Below, piece after piece: positions 1 through 8,298 of a stretch of 39,529 nucleotides of DNA. The notes beneath the pieces were generated by a model. It was not told the DNA's origin, did not search any database, and worked only from the letters and a program-made list of their open reading frames with translations. Origin of the DNA: Heyndrickxia acidiproducens DSM 23148 (GTDB lineage Bacteria; Bacillota; Bacilli; Bacillales; Bacillaceae_C). Location: assembly GCF_000374345.1 (NCBI RefSeq), contig NZ_KB894006.1:1-39529 (forward strand). The letters are read 5' to 3'. Position numbers and translations under genes: made by a program. How positions within the stretch are numbered: the first letter of the stretch is position 1; the number at the start of each line of letters is the position of its first letter.

Positions 1-384
1 AATGGGACTTTTCCATTCCAATTACGGGGTTTTTCATTCCAAAACCGGGATGATGCATTCCACCTATTTTGGTTCATTCCAAAATCTGGGTTTTTCATTC
101 CAAAATGGGACTTTTCCATTCCAATTACGGGGTTTTTTATTCCAAAACTGGGATGATGCATTCCGCCTATTTTGGTTCATACCGAAATCTCAGTTTTTCA
201 TTCCAAAATGGGACTTTTCCATTCCAATTACGGGGTTTTTCATTCCAAAACCGGGATGATGCATTCCACCTATTTTGGTTCATTCCAAAATCTGGGCTTT
301 TCATTCCAAAAAGGGTTTTTTCCATTCCAATTACGGGGTTTTTCATTCCAAAACCGGGACGATGCATTCCAACTATTTTGGTTA
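1..384. repeat. 103-bp imperfect tandem repeat (about 3.7 copies)
   Basis: Units begin at about 1, 104, 207 and 310, a constant 103-bp period, and the array continues off the left edge. Each unit contains the hexamer CATTCC five times, at about 21-bp steps (for example 14, 35, 56, 75, 96, 117), mostly followed by AAAA and a short G run. Because 103 is not a multiple of three and the unit is nearly stop-free, several long overlapping frames are open on both strands. They give low-complexity peptides and I do not read them as genes. The array ends about 160 bp before the first gene. Function unknown. Confidence 0.9.
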
Positions 385-511
385 AATGTCTTTTAGAACA
401 ATCAAAAATCCAACCTAGTATCCTGAATAAGCAGGCCCCATGCTTTTTCTACTTAAAAACTTTTGTTTTGCCAAGTGATAGCAATTCGTTTACTATTTTC
501 CAGGCTACGTA

Positions 512-520
512 TGATATAAT
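512..520 (+). promoter_or_regulatory. Extended -10 promoter for the glycosylase gene
   Basis: TGATATAAT is a perfect TATAAT with an upstream TG, 26 bp before the start codon at 547. No good -35 box lies at 17 bp, which fits an extended -10 promoter. AGTGAGG at 533-539 is the ribosome binding site. Confidence 0.6.
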
Positions 521-546
521 GGCAAAAAAAGTAGTGAGGATGCCAA

Positions 547-1410
547 ATGTGGGAGAAAACTGTTACAATTCAAGGCCCGTACAATTTTGACCGGGCGCTA
601 GAGCGTTTAAGCCTCGATCCGCTACAGGCTGTTGATATTTTAAAACGTCAAGTTAAAATACCAATTTACGGTAAAGTTCCGGAAACGGCAGTAATCACTG
701 CAATCGGAACCACGGAAGAACCTGCATTCCATATAGAAGGCGAAAATCCGGATACAGCCGAAATCGTGGAAAAGCGCCTATTTCATCTGTTTCAATGGGA
801 TACGGACATTGCCGGCATTACCGGCTATTTCACCGGAACCGCGCTGCAACCGATTTTTGAAGAACACCGCGGGACACCGTTTGTACTCGATTTTTCGCCG
901 TACGCCTGCCTGGTCAAATGCATCATCCACCAGCAGCTCAACACGAAATTTGCCCATACCCTGACAGAACGGTTTGTCTACACATTCGGATTCCAAAAAG
1001 AGGGTGTCTGGTTTTACCCTTCGCCGGAAAAAGTTGCTGCAATTCCTGTTTCCGATTTACGCTCCCTGCAATTCAGCGAAAGAAAAGCGGAGTATGTTAC
1101 CGGCCTTTCGAAGCTCGTTGCATCAGGTGAACTGAATCTGGCAGCACTCGACACGAAACCGGATGAAGAGATTTTAAAAACACTGGTGAAAATCCGCGGC
1201 ATCGGCCCGTGGACCGTTCAAAACTTCCTGATGTTCGGTCTCGGCCGCCCGAACCTGTTCCCAAAAGCGGATATTGGCATCCAAAACGCATTAAAAAAAC
1301 TTTTTCAGCTCGAAAAAAAGCCCACCTATGAAGAAATGGACACATACGCAAAAGACTGGGAACCCTATTTAAGTTATGCTTCTCTTTACCTGTGGCGAAG
1401 CATTGAATAA
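547..1410 (+). CDS. yfjP: DNA-3-methyladenine glycosylase II family (YfjP-like)
   Basis: A base-excision repair enzyme of the AlkA/HhH-GPD superfamily that removes alkylated bases such as 3-methyladenine from DNA. The 287-residue protein has the helix-hairpin-helix around residues 213-225 (IRGIGPWTVQNF) and the GPD-loop catalytic aspartate, Asp242 in PKADIGI. Its length matches B. subtilis YfjP. The start is ATG 547, preceded at 7 nt by AGTGAGG; an ATG at 540 is in another frame. The next gene begins 12 nt after its stop, so the two probably form an operon, and the same pair is adjacent in B. subtilis (yfjP-yfjO). It is GC-richer than the island that follows and looks like chromosomal backbone. 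The family is certain; orthology to YfjP rather than AlkA is likely. Confidence 0.9.
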   Translation: MWEKTVTIQGPYNFDRALERLSLDPLQAVDILKRQVKIPIYGKVPETAVITAIGTTEEPAFHIEGENPDTAEIVEKRLFHLFQWDTDIAGITGYFTGTALQPIFEEHRGTPFVLDFSPYACLVKCIIHQQLNTKFAHTLTERFVYTFGFQKEGVWFYPSPEKVAAIPVSDLRSLQFSERKAEYVTGLSKLVASGELNLAALDTKPDEEILKTLVKIRGIGPWTVQNFLMFGLGRPNLFPKADIGIQNALKKLFQLEKKPTYEEMDTYAKDWEPYLSYASLYLWRSIE

Positions 1411-1422
1411 AGGACGGATTTT

Positions 1423-2802
1423 ATGCAGAAACAACAAGCAAACATCAAAGTCAAACAACAATTCCCGCTCACGATCAAGCGGCTCGGCATTAATGGCGAA
1501 GGGGTCGGCTACTTTAAAAGAACGGTCGTCTTCGTCCCGGGCGCGCTCCCTGGCGAAGAAGTCGTCGTTGAAGCAAAACGCGTGCATCCGAAATTCGTCG
1601 AAGGGATCGTCAAAAAGGTGCGCAAACGCTCACCCCACCGCATCAAAGCCCCATGCCCGGTATACGAGCAATGCGGCGGCTGCCAGCTCCAGCATCTGGC
1701 GTATGACCAGCAGCTCATCGAAAAACGTGACATCATCATCCAGGCGCTTGAACGCCATACAAAAATCAACGTGGAGGAACTTGATATCCGCGCGACAATT
1801 GGCATGGAAAACCCGTGGCTCTACCGCAACAAAAGCCAATTCCAGCTTGGCGAGGACCACGGTAAAATCATCTCCGGCCTCTACAGCATGGACTCCCACC
1901 GCCTGATCAACGTCCCGGAATGCATCGTCCAGCATCCGCTGACAAACAAAATCACACAAGTAGTCACGCAAATTTTGAATGACTTTCATGTGCCGGTGTA
2001 CAACGAAAAAACCGGAAAGGGCATCGTGCGCACAATTGTCACAAGGGTCGGGATTCAAACCGGACAGGCCCAGGTGGTACTGATCACGGCACAAAAAGAA
2101 TTGCCGCGAAAAGACATCATCCTGTCTGAAATCAAACAACGCCTGCCGGAAGTCGTTTCCGTCGCACAAAACATCAACGCGAAAAAAACTTCAATCATCT
2201 TCGGCAACGAAACGATCCATCTATCCGGCAAAGAAATCATTGAAGAGCGGCTCGAAGAATTCACCTACGAACTCTCCGCACGCGCCTTTTTCCAGCTGAA
2301 CCCGATCCAGACGGTCAAACTCTATAATGAGGTGAAAAAGGCAGCAGGTTTAACAGGCGTCGAAAAAATCGCTGATGCCTACTGCGGTGTCGGCACAATC
2401 GGCCTGTGGCTTGCAGACGGCGCCTCCGAAATCCGCGGCATGGATATTATTCCGGAAGCAATTGAGGATGCGAAAAAGAATGCTGCCGCCCACCATATCC
2501 CGAATGCCCATTACTATGCAGGGAAAGCGGAAGTACTGCTGCCAAAATGGCTGAAAGAAGGCTGGCATCCGGATGTCGTAGTAGTGGACCCGCCGCGTTT
2601 CGGGTGCGATGAAGCACTGCTGCGGACGATTTTGAAGGTAAAACCGAAAAAATTTGTATATGTATCATGCAACCCGTCAACCTTGGCGAAGGATTTACAG
2701 GTATTGAGCAAGGCTTATGATATAGAATACATGCAGCCTGTAGACATATTTCCGCAGACGGTGCATGTTGAGTGTGTGGCGTGGATGTCTAGGGTGGTGT
2801 AG
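1423..2802 (+). CDS. yfjO: RNA (uracil-C5) methyltransferase, RumA/RlmD family (YfjO-like)
   Basis: A SAM-dependent enzyme that makes 5-methyluridine in RNA, most likely 23S rRNA. The 459 residues show an N-terminal TRAM RNA-binding domain (about 8-65), an Fe-S ligand set Cys78, Cys84, Cys87 and Cys167 ([10 protein letters not shown] and PEC), a SAM-binding motif ([11 protein letters not shown]), the DPPRFGC motif, catalytic Cys416 in SCNPS and a C-terminal general base Glu450 in HVEC. In B. subtilis, RlmCD (YefA) is the characterised 23S enzyme and YfjO is its paralogue; the neighbouring yfjP-like gene favours YfjO here. Its stop codon overlaps the first bases (TGTAGAT, from 2798) of the repeat that opens the foreign island. 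Related methyltransferase genes are known insertion targets for mobile elements. Confidence 0.92.
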   Translation: MQKQQANIKVKQQFPLTIKRLGINGEGVGYFKRTVVFVPGALPGEEVVVEAKRVHPKFVEGIVKKVRKRSPHRIKAPCPVYEQCGGCQLQHLAYDQQLIEKRDIIIQALERHTKINVEELDIRATIGMENPWLYRNKSQFQLGEDHGKIISGLYSMDSHRLINVPECIVQHPLTNKITQVVTQILNDFHVPVYNEKTGKGIVRTIVTRVGIQTGQAQVVLITAQKELPRKDIILSEIKQRLPEVVSVAQNINAKKTSIIFGNETIHLSGKEIIEERLEEFTYELSARAFFQLNPIQTVKLYNEVKKAAGLTGVEKIADAYCGVGTIGLWLADGASEIRGMDIIPEAIEDAKKNAAAHHIPNAHYYAGKAEVLLPKWLKEGWHPDVVVVDPPRFGCDEALLRTILKVKPKKFVYVSCNPSTLAKDLQVLSKAYDIEYMQPVDIFPQTVHVECVAWMSRVV

Positions 2803-3197
2803 ATAAATATTAATCTCTTGGCAACCAAAATAAACTCTTGCTAACTTCACCACCAATACTGTCAAAATAAACATTTGCTTTTTCAATATAAAACTCATTA
2901 AAAACTCGGTTTTTCCACATCAGGATCCCGAGTTTTTTATGTCTTTTTCAATATCATTTCAATACATATATGTACCTAAACCGATTGATAATAGTGGGTT
3001 TATCCAATATACTAATCAATATAATCTCAATAATTTTTCCACTATTTTTATCTTTTTTCTTTACCTCTTATCTCAACCATTTTCTTCCCTCTATTATGGC
3101 AAAACTTTATTCCAACTCCGAAAAAACCGTGAAAAAACAGCCGAAAAAGGCCCGAAAAACGACCGATTTTAATCCAAAATTGGATAAAAATGAGGGG
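2798..3197 (+). repeat. ~400-bp dispersed repeat, left copy
   Basis: It aligns over its whole length with 6808-7217 in the same orientation, with scattered substitutions and small indels. Both copies begin TGTAGAT and end ATGAGGGG, after which the sequences diverge. Inside, in order, are three copies of a motif like AAAATAAACTCTTGC (about 2807, 2827, 2864), a terminator-like hairpin (2900-2938), an AT-rich stretch with many CAATA words, and a segment with A-tracts spaced 11-12 bp apart (3119-3165). A short frame with MAKLYSNSEK at its core is shared by both copies. No transposase is present. Confidence 0.85.
2900..2938 (+). terminator. Rho-independent terminator inside the left repeat
   Basis: AAAAACTCGG pairs perfectly with CCGAGTTTTT across an 18-nt loop, ending in a T run. 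It lies about 100 bp after the methyltransferase gene and could end that operon. The same hairpin in the right copy keeps pairing despite base changes. Confidence 0.75.
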
Positions 3198-3287
3198 TCT
3201 GTAGCAAAACATTATTATGAGTGAAACGGTGGAATGCGGGTTGGAGGGGTGGGGTTTTAGCAAATGATTATTCTTATGGTGGAAAAT

Positions 3288-3367
3288 TGTCTGTTTAAAA
3301 AGTAAATCTCTCAATTAAAATAAACATTACCGACTCTGATCCGAATATCGTTAAAATGAACATTTGG
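3288..3367 (+). repeat. Third transposon-end-like array
   Basis: TGT at 3288 is followed 29 bp later by AAAATAAACATT (3317) and 65 bp later by AAAATGAACATTTGG (3353). The same layout, TGT with motifs at +29 and +66, occurs at 2798 and 6808. An intermediate AAATCTCTC matches the AATCTCTTG of the first copy. Identity outside the motifs is low, so homology rests on spacing and motif sequence. Confidence 0.5.
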
Positions 3368-3406
3368 AAGTTCTTAAAAGAAAAAAGAGAGAAAATATAG
3401 ATAAAA

Positions 3407-3449
3407 AATAAGGAGTTGAATCTAAAACAAGATTCAACTCCTTATTTTG
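3407..3449. terminator. Bidirectional terminator hairpin
   Basis: A perfect 17-bp stem (AATAAGGAGTTGAATCT with its complement) closes a 6-nt loop, with A and T runs on both sides. It can serve the tetR gene ending at 3640 on the minus strand and anything arriving from the left. Confidence 0.75.
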
Positions 3450-3639
3450 ATAAAATATTTCTTTAAGAACATTTACTTGAATTATAGTTTGAAAATTCCC
3501 TCAGTAAAGTTTTTTCTCAAATGCTTTTGTTTGGTTTAATCGAGGATAAGCCCAAGGAGTAATTCCGAAAATAAGTCTTCATTTTTATTAAATACTTAAT
3601 TTAAGAATTCCTACCCAACTTTACTTGGTAAACAAGGTC

Positions 3640-4227
3640 TTAATCTTCTTTCTTACCTGCTATGCCGTAAAAGAATAACTTGGTAAGATCCTCAGCAATT
3701 GGAAGTGTCATTGTGGCAACATCTTCACGCTGCAAATATTCTTGAAACATCTTTAAATAGAATAAAATAGCTTCATCTGATATCTCAGAGTCAATATATC
3801 CTTGTTCTCTACCTTCATTAAAAAGTTTAATGAAGAGTGGAAGGGCTTCCTTTTGATATACTTCTTCAACATAACTCTGCCCACTTGCATAATCTTTCAT
3901 AAAGTCTTGAAAAAATCGTTCGCTTATTTGATTAGCGGCAATACCTTTTTCAAATATAATCTTTTTAATCTTCTCATTAAATGGAAGGTCATTAACTAAT
4001 AGATGTTTTTGTTCATCCCATATCTGATCAACATAAAACTTAAAAACTAAACGAACTAGATTTTCTTTACTTTCAAAGTAATTATATATGGTGACTTGCG
4101 ATACATTGGCCTTTTTAGCTATTTCTGTAATAGATACCTTTTGTAATCCATACTCCATGAATAGGGCTAATGCGGCATTTAAAATGTCTCTTTTCTTTTG
4201 TTCCCTACGTTTTTCAAACCCATCCAT
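3640..4227 (-). CDS. TetR/AcrR-family transcriptional regulator
   Basis: A 195-residue probable repressor. The N-terminal helix-turn-helix (about residues 10-57, including ITEIAKKANVSQVTIYNYF) is typical of TetR proteins. The C-terminal ligand-binding half is divergent, as usual for the family. I chose ATG 4227, preceded by GAGGTG at 6 nt, over the GTG at 4236, which has no ribosome binding site. It is transcribed away from the alpha/beta hydrolase gene across a shared AT-rich intergenic region with repeated ATAGTTCATAA elements, the usual arrangement for a local repressor controlling its neighbour and itself. Ligand unknown. Confidence 0.88.
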   Translation of the reverse strand: MDGFEKRREQKKRDILNAALALFMEYGLQKVSITEIAKKANVSQVTIYNYFESKENLVRLVFKFYVDQIWDEQKHLLVNDLPFNEKIKKIIFEKGIAANQISERFFQDFMKDYASGQSYVEEVYQKEALPLFIKLFNEGREQGYIDSEISDEAILFYLKMFQEYLQREDVATMTLPIAEDLTKLFFYGIAGKKED

Positions 4228-4279
4228 TTTCTTCACCTCATTGTTAGTTTAATAAAAATTATGTAATAAAACAATAAAA

Positions 4280-4351
4280 ATAGTTCATAAGTTGTTGCAG
4301 AAAAAATAGTTTTTGTATATTATGAAATAAACGAGTTAAAATAGTTCATAA
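4280..4351. promoter_or_regulatory. Promoter and candidate TetR operators
   Basis: ATAGTTCATAA occurs at 4280-4290 and 4341-4351, with an inverted look-alike (TTATGAAATAA) at 4320-4330. A promoter facing the hydrolase, TTGCAG (4295-4300) and TATTAT (4318-4323) with a 17-bp spacer, lies between the direct repeats. Repressor bound at these sites would cover it. Operator role is inferred. Confidence 0.5.
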
Positions 4352-4403
4352 TTTAAAGGCGATGAAACATGAATCTATTAAAATGCTGTGGAGGATTAAT
4401 ATT

Positions 4404-5267
4404 ATGATAGGAAACTTTCCAGAAATTAAAACGATAAAACTAAAATTAAATGATATAAATGTCAATTGCTATACAGCTGGAGAATCTGGTTCTCCTGTGA
4501 TACTTTTGCATGGTGCAGGAGTTGATTCAGCAAATATATCTTGGAGTGAGGTATTAGGTCCTTTATCAAAAAATCACCGTGTATTTGCTCCTGACCTTCC
4601 TGGGTATGGAGAAAGTGATAAACCTAATGTGGAATATTCACTTTCCTTTTACATTGATATATTGAATCAAATAATAGATCGTCTTCACCTTGAGAAGGCT
4701 AACTTGGTTGGACTATCTTTAGGTGGAGGAATCTCTCTTGGGTATACGCTCGAATATCCAGCTCGAGTAGAAAAGCTAGTATTAGTAGGTGCGTGGGGGC
4801 TATTTAGTAAACTTCCTTATCATCTTCTCACTTATTGGTATACACAATCATTCCTCAATGAACTTTCGTATAAATGGTCAAGTAAAAGCAGAAGATTTGT
4901 GAAGTGGACGCTGCTAAATAGTTTATTTGGAAATCCTAATAATGTATCAGAAGAACTTGTAGATGAAATTTATGGATTTTTACAAGCACCACATGCTGGT
5001 AAAGCATTTATGTCATTCCAGAGAAGTGAGATTACACGCACAGGACTTAGAACTAAGTTGGCAGAAAATCTATCTGAAATTAAAAAACGGACATTAATCG
5101 TTCATGGGTCAAAAGATACCTCAGTTCCTATTAAACATGCGTTTGAAGCACATGAGGCTATGAAGGCTTCCGAGCTGTATGTAATGGAAGGGTGTAAACA
5201 TTGGCCACAGAAAGAGAGACCGGAAGAGTTTACCCGAGTTATTACAACATTTCTAGGGAAAGAGTAA
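4404..5267 (+). CDS. Alpha/beta-fold hydrolase
   Basis: A 287-residue serine hydrolase of the alpha/beta fold. The visible triad is Ser105 in the nucleophile elbow GLSLGG, Asp238 in GSKDTSVP and His266 in GCKHWP; the oxyanion HGAG motif lies upstream. No signal peptide, so cytoplasmic. I prefer ATG 4404, 8 nt after GGAGGA, over ATG 4362, which would add 14 residues. It is divergent from tetR and followed after 36 bp by the GNAT remnant and later a vat gene. Some alpha/beta hydrolases (EstT type) open 16-membered macrolides, and the MLS-resistance surroundings make that worth testing. The sequence alone does not prove it; an ordinary esterase or C-C hydrolase is equally possible. Confidence 0.85.
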   Translation: MIGNFPEIKTIKLKLNDINVNCYTAGESGSPVILLHGAGVDSANISWSEVLGPLSKNHRVFAPDLPGYGESDKPNVEYSLSFYIDILNQIIDRLHLEKANLVGLSLGGGISLGYTLEYPARVEKLVLVGAWGLFSKLPYHLLTYWYTQSFLNELSYKWSSKSRRFVKWTLLNSLFGNPNNVSEELVDEIYGFLQAPHAGKAFMSFQRSEITRTGLRTKLAENLSEIKKRTLIVHGSKDTSVPIKHAFEAHEAMKASELYVMEGCKHWPQKERPEEFTRVITTFLGKE

Positions 5268-5303
5268 AGTAAAAATATGTACTTGAACAGGAGCTATAAA
5301 GAA

Positions 5304-5726
5304 ATGAACATAGTAATTAAACAAGAACAGGTGAAAGACTATAAAATAACTGAAGAAGTGGTAAAGAATGCATTCGCTAATGCGGAGCACAGTGATAAAA
5401 ATGAACATCATTTGGTGTCTCGTATTAGAAATTCAAACGTATTTATACCAGAATTATCTTTAGTGGCGATGGATAATGATGATAACAAACAAGTGGGACA
5501 TATTCTATTATCCAAGATAAAAATTAAAAATGAAGATCAAGTTGTAGAGTCACTCGCTCTTGCACCTGTATCTGTCCTACCAGAATATCAAAATCAAGGC
5601 GTAGGTAAATTATTGATTAGTAAAGCATTGCAAAAGGCAAAAGAGCTTAGATTTAATTCGGTTGTTGTTTTAGGGCATCCTGAATATTATATCTTTTTTA
5701 TTGGTGTTCAATATGGTTTTTTCTGA
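5304..5726 (+). pseudogene. GNAT-family N-acetyltransferase, decayed 3' end
   Basis: The N-terminal 125 or so residues are a normal GNAT (YhbS-like) acetyltransferase. They include the acetyl-CoA loop VLPEYQNQGVGKLL and the following helix, ending in VVVLGHPEYY. Intact relatives continue with a P-x-F-G-F segment and about 35 more residues. Here the frame runs into IFFIGVQYGFF and stops at 140 residues. A stretch resembling the missing end (SEEVLELEM) lies in another frame just downstream (about 5723-5749), pointing to a frameshift plus small deletion. Start ATG 5304 has AGGAG at 9-10 nt; the ATG at 5277 has no good site. The substrate is unknown, and activity is doubtful because part of the fold is missing. 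Confidence 0.75.
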
Positions 5727-5993
5727 AGAAGTTCTAGAATTGGAGATGATACAGCTGTTCCGTTTTTAGAGCCCCTCTATTAAAAGTATATCTTTCATGG
5801 TAGTTTAATCCATTTCTTAATTGATTCATACTTCGAGTAACATTATTAAGCATTTTTTGACTATAAAAAAATAGACTTTAACCAGTTAGTAGGGGAAATG
5901 GAAAAAACGACCGCTGCCTCGGCCTGTGTGAAATAATTCGTTGTGATTAAATTAGCAAGTCATCTTTAAACAATGATATAAAGGAGTGAGTTT

Positions 5994-6635
5994 ATGTCTG
6001 CTAATAATTTTCCTGGACCAAATCCACAAACTCCATTTCCATTAGAAGGAAATAAAAATGTTCAATTTATTAAGCCAACTATAACAAGAAAAAATGTTTC
6101 TGTTGGGGATTATTCGTACTACGATAGTAAACATGGAGAGTCATTTGAAGAACAAGTTCTATATCACTATGAAGTAATAGGTGATGAACTGATTATAGGA
6201 AAGTTTTGTTCGATAGGTCCAGGAACAACCTTTATTATGAATGGAGCGAACCATCAAATGGATGGCTCTACTTATCCATTCCATTTGTTTGGCAGTGGGT
6301 GGGATATGTATGTACCTACCTTAGACGACCTGCCGATTAAAGGAGATACTGAAGTCGGAAATGATGTATGGATAGGAAGAGATGTAACAATTATGCCTGG
6401 AGTCAAAATTGGAGATGGAGCAATAATTGCTGCACAATCAGTTGTTACAAAAAATGTAGCCCCCTATACAGTTGTTGGAGGAAATCCTGCGATAGTTATA
6501 AAAAAACGTTATTCAGATAAAGTAATAGAGGATTGGCTAACAATAAAGTGGTGGGATTGGGATTCTAAGAAAATTAGTGATAATCTCGAGTTCATAATAG
6601 GTGGACATATAGATAAATTGAAAAAGAACAATTAA
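5994..6635 (+). CDS. vat: Vat-family streptogramin A O-acetyltransferase
   Basis: A 213-residue xenobiotic acetyltransferase of the left-handed beta-helix (hexapeptide repeat) type that would use acetyl-CoA to acetylate streptogramin A antibiotics and so block binding at the ribosomal peptidyl-transferase centre. Family hallmarks are GEYSYYD-like [22 protein letters not shown], catalytic His87 in [15 protein letters not shown], and the hexapeptide coil [20 protein letters not shown]. Length and N-terminus ([17 protein letters not shown]) follow the Vat proteins closely. AAGGAG at 5981 precedes ATG by 8 nt. It is the last gene of the island between the 400-bp repeats. It differs clearly from the second vat gene at 38124, so they are not a recent duplication. 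The exact Vat class cannot be named without alignment. Confidence 0.88.
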   Translation: MSANNFPGPNPQTPFPLEGNKNVQFIKPTITRKNVSVGDYSYYDSKHGESFEEQVLYHYEVIGDELIIGKFCSIGPGTTFIMNGANHQMDGSTYPFHLFGSGWDMYVPTLDDLPIKGDTEVGNDVWIGRDVTIMPGVKIGDGAIIAAQSVVTKNVAPYTVVGGNPAIVIKKRYSDKVIEDWLTIKWWDWDSKKISDNLEFIIGGHIDKLKKNN

Positions 6636-6638
6636 ATT

Positions 6639-6681
6639 AAGATCGGACTGGATGCTTAATAGGTTCTTCTGATCTTTATTC
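6639..6681 (+). terminator. Possible terminator after vat
   Basis: AAGATCGGA can pair with TCTGATCTT (one G-T pair) across about 20 nt, followed by TTATT. It sits just after the vat stop codon. The stem is weak. Confidence 0.4.
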
Positions 6682-6807
6682 TAAAATACTTCACTCTCGA
6701 AAAGTAGTGTGGATGATGACTTACTTGGTGGGTTTTGTACCAAAAGGTTAAGAAAGTAATTTAAGTAGAAAATCTATTTTCTTATATCTGAAACTCTTTT
6801 TCTACTA

Positions 6808-7217
6808 TGTAGATCAATAATAAACTCTTGACAGTCATAATAAACTTTTGCTAACTTTACCACCAATTCTGTAAGAATAAACCTTTGCTTTTTCAATATA
6901 AAACTCATTAAAAATTCGGGTTTTCCTCATCAGGAACCCGGATTTTTTCATGTCTTTTTCAATATCTTTTCAATACAGTAATGTTCCCAAACTATTGATG
7001 TTACTGGCTTTTTCCAATATTCGATTCAATACTATTTCAATAACAAATCAATACTTATCCAATATTTTTATCTTTCCTCTTGATCTCTTATCTCCATTAT
7101 TTTCTTCCCTCTATTATGTCAAAACTTTATTCTAACTCCGAAAAAACCATGAAAAAACCGCTAAAAAAGGCTCGTAAAACGATCGATTTTAATCCAAAAT
7201 TGGATAAAAATGAGGGG
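6808..7217 (+). repeat. ~400-bp dispersed repeat, right copy
   Basis: This is the diverged direct copy of 2798-3197, starting TGTAGAT and ending ATGAGGGG. It keeps the three ATAATAAACTTTTGC-like motifs (about 6817, 6837, 6874), the hairpin (6910-6948) and the short frame with MSKLYSNSEK. The two copies bracket the tetR-hydrolase-GNAT-vat block, so recombination between them could delete it. The prophage genes begin 140 bp after this copy. Confidence 0.85.
6910..6948 (+). terminator. Terminator inside the right repeat
   Basis: AAAAATTCGGGTT pairs with AACCCGGATTTTT (13 bp, one T-G wobble), followed by T residues. Compared with the left copy, one C-G pair has become T-A and one T-A has become T-G, so pairing has been kept. 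Confidence 0.75.
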
Positions 7218-7266
7218 AAGAATAAAAATACACATTTTAAGCCCAATATGGCAGTAAATATGTAGA

Positions 7267-7295
7267 TTTATATTGCAGAATTGTCTTGCTATATA
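7267..7295 (+). promoter_or_regulatory. Possible promoter for the amidoligase operon
   Basis: TTTATA and TATATA are separated by 17 bp, about 65 bp before the amidoligase start. The -35 box is poor. It is offered because the genes downstream need a local promoter after the repeat's terminator. Confidence 0.35.
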
Positions 7296-7360
7296 AGCCT
7301 TTTAGAGTGATATATGTACATGCCGAAAGGACAAACACACTTTAAAAGGAGCGAGATACG

Positions 7361-8260
7361 ATGTTAAGTGCAAAATTTGGGATTGAGATTGAATTTACCG
7401 GGATTACAAGGGAAAGGGCGGCTAAAGTAGCTGCAGAGTTTTTGCAAGGCATTTACAGTGAAGGCGGGACATACTACGACACCAAGAAGGTAATAACTCC
7501 AGATGGTCGAGTGTGGAAGTTTATGTACGATGGGAGCATCAACTGCCAAAGAAAAGAAGGTAGAAGAAAAGTAGCTGCAGGTAGAGATTATAGCGTTGAG
7601 TTGGTTAGTCCAATCCTAACCTACCGTGAGGACATTGAAACTTTGCAGGAGCTAGTAAGAAAGCTTCGCAAAGCTGGAGCCTTTACAAATACATCTTGCG
7701 GAATTCACATTCATCTAGACGGTGCTGAACATACGCCACGAAGCATTCGAAACTTTGTAAATATCATTGCAAGCAAAAATGACTTATTTTATAAAGCACT
7801 TCAGATTGCACCGCAGAGAATGAATTACTGCAAAAAGATGGACAGCATTTTGGTTGAGAAGATGAACCGTAAAAAGCCTAAAACGATGAGACAAATTGAG
7901 GACATTTGGTACGAGGGCTACAGCGAGAGTAGAAGCACTCATTATCACAACAGCCGCTACCATTTCCTCAACCTTCACAGCTTTTTTACCGGAAACCATA
8001 CAGTTGAACTTAGAGGATTCAATAGCGAACTTCATGCAGGAAAGATAAGAAGCTACATTGTTCTAGCACTTGCCATCAACCACCAAGCCTTAACGCAAAA
8101 GTGTGCATCAGCAAAGAAACCGCAGGTGGAAAACGAGAAATTTGCCATGAGAACCTACCTAAACCGGATTGGTTTCATTGGAGATGAATTTGCAAACTGC
8201 AGAGAGCATTTGACCGCAGCACTTTCGGGTTCAGCTGCATGGCGGTTTCGGGCGGCCTGA
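7361..8260 (+). CDS. Phage-associated amidoligase (GS-like ATP-dependent ligase)
   Basis: A 299-residue member of the amidoligase family, which shares the COOH-NH2 ligase fold with glutamine synthetase and gamma-glutamylcysteine synthetase. Visible signatures are FGIEIEF near the N-terminus, YDGSI, ELVSPIL, CGIHIHLDG around residues 112-120, and VELRGFNSE with the conserved arginine. Such enzymes are expected to form amide or isopeptide bonds on peptides, proteins or small amines. Here the next gene is a gamma-glutamylcyclotransferase, which can undo gamma-glutamyl bonds; this pairing is known from phages and was proposed by comparative genomics to be a modification/removal pair. Start ATG 7361 follows AAAAGGAG. 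It opens the left end of the prophage late region. Substrate unknown. Confidence 0.85.
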   Translation: MLSAKFGIEIEFTGITRERAAKVAAEFLQGIYSEGGTYYDTKKVITPDGRVWKFMYDGSINCQRKEGRRKVAAGRDYSVELVSPILTYREDIETLQELVRKLRKAGAFTNTSCGIHIHLDGAEHTPRSIRNFVNIIASKNDLFYKALQIAPQRMNYCKKMDSILVEKMNRKKPKTMRQIEDIWYEGYSESRSTHYHNSRYHFLNLHSFFTGNHTVELRGFNSELHAGKIRSYIVLALAINHQALTQKCASAKKPQVENEKFAMRTYLNRIGFIGDEFANCREHLTAALSGSAAWRFRAA

Positions 8261-8298
8261 GCTGCCCCTAACCCACAAAGCTAAGAAGGAGGATTACG

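Larger units (their letters stand above)
3198..3639. other. Gene-free stretch after the left repeat
   Basis: About 440 bp without a convincing gene. It contains a third, weaker transposon-end-like array at 3288-3367 and a strong 17-bp hairpin at 3407-3446. The remainder, 3450-3639, is AT-rich with no recognisable site and is followed by the converging end of the TetR gene on the minus strand. Confidence 0.6.

Noticed and set aside
1..384. CRISPR array
   Set aside because: The repeats are contiguous 103-bp units with no unique spacers and no cas genes nearby.
2..590. Several long open frames on both strands in the left repeat array
   Set aside because: They come from a nearly stop-free 103-bp repeat, give low-complexity peptides (repeated FHSK/FIPK words) and lack ribosome binding sites.
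1376..1906. 176-residue ORF overlapping the methyltransferase
   Set aside because: Serine/arginine-rich shadow in the wrong frame of a clear conserved gene.
2970..3224. Small gene in the left repeat (and its partner at 7080-7265)
   Set aside because: The shared KLYSNSEK frame is partly conserved, but changes are mostly non-synonymous, no ribosome binding site is seen and the two ends differ. Kept only as part of the repeat.
7261..7267. A fourth TGTAGAT as another transposon end
   Set aside because: The motifs expected at +29 and +66 are not present.
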